Below are positions 43,934 to 43,934 of a DNA stretch of 43,934 bases, piece after piece. Below the pieces are notes generated by a model. The model was not told the origin of the DNA and made no database searches. It worked only from the letters and a program-made list of their open reading frames with translations. The DNA is from Acinetobacter parvus DSM 16617 = CIP 108168 (GTDB lineage: Bacteria; Pseudomonadota; Gammaproteobacteria; Pseudomonadales; Moraxellaceae), in contig NZ_KB849211.1 of the NCBI RefSeq assembly GCF_000368025.1, forward strand, positions 705,798 to 749,731. The letters are read 5' to 3'. How positions within the stretch are numbered: the stretch's first letter is position 1; each line of letters begins with the position of its first letter. The position numbers and the translations under genes were made by a program.

Positions 43934-43934
43934 T

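Noticed and set aside
1..43934. CRISPR array
   Set aside because: No regularly spaced direct repeats seen anywhere in the window.

Overview
The window reads as a chromosomal segment of an Acinetobacter species (Moraxellaceae). The gene set and order point there: a wax ester synthase/DGAT close to the Acinetobacter baylyi enzyme, tandem FadL-type porins, ThrH, a [4Fe-4S]-type CysH, the mreBCD-maf-rng cluster divergent from gatCAB, plus AT-rich intergenic DNA and many short rho-independent terminators. The species cannot be fixed from sequence alone.

Accessory part, about 1-11,230. The left 7.5 kb is AT-rich and island-like. It holds a 5'-truncated membrane protein gene, a convergent two-gene PRTase + SLOG operon, an inovirus Gp2 (YagK/YfjJ) replication-type protein, a two-ORF unit whose product looks like two degenerate Gp2 domains in tandem, and a Fic protein with its own inhibitory helix. 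Just past Fic lies a copy of only the 3' end of an arginine-type tRNA (7464-7486), which I take as the right attachment scar of an island whose left end and intact tRNA are outside the window. Gene wreckage follows (DUF1543 5' fragment), then a PP2C/kinase fusion and a formate/nitrite-family channel, then a decayed DUF6607 gene. A 60-bp repeat sits at both ends of this part (about 36-97 and 11,165-11,224), each copy abutting a broken gene.

Core part, about 11,230-43,934. In order: two FadL-like porins; thrH; cysH; wax-dgaT; a small protein gene; rng, maf, mreD, mreC and mreB on the minus strand; gatC, gatA and gatB divergent on plus; a DUF5655/nuclease-like gene; two secreted proteins (DUF1176, DUF4850-like); SbmA-type transporter; patatin lipoprotein; AGCS amino-acid symporter; gltS with an uncatalogued 51-codon ORF in front; nitroreductase; a Bcr/CflA transporter missing its middle; YccS-like protein; YcxB-like protein; a PepSY/flavodoxin/reductase fusion; YdcF; DUF2750; and tRNA-Val(UAC) at the right edge.

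Functional themes are cell shape and division-linked functions (mreBCD, maf, rng), Gln-tRNA/Asn-tRNA amidation (gatCAB), lipid uptake and storage (FadL pair, wax-dgaT, patatin), and transport. The most unusual items are the split tandem Gp2-like protein with a 7-A run at the ORF junction, the PRTase-SLOG pair, the repeat and tRNA scars, a 102-bp inverted-repeat-bounded element in front of wax-dgaT whose end recurs before yccS, and the internally deleted MFS gene.
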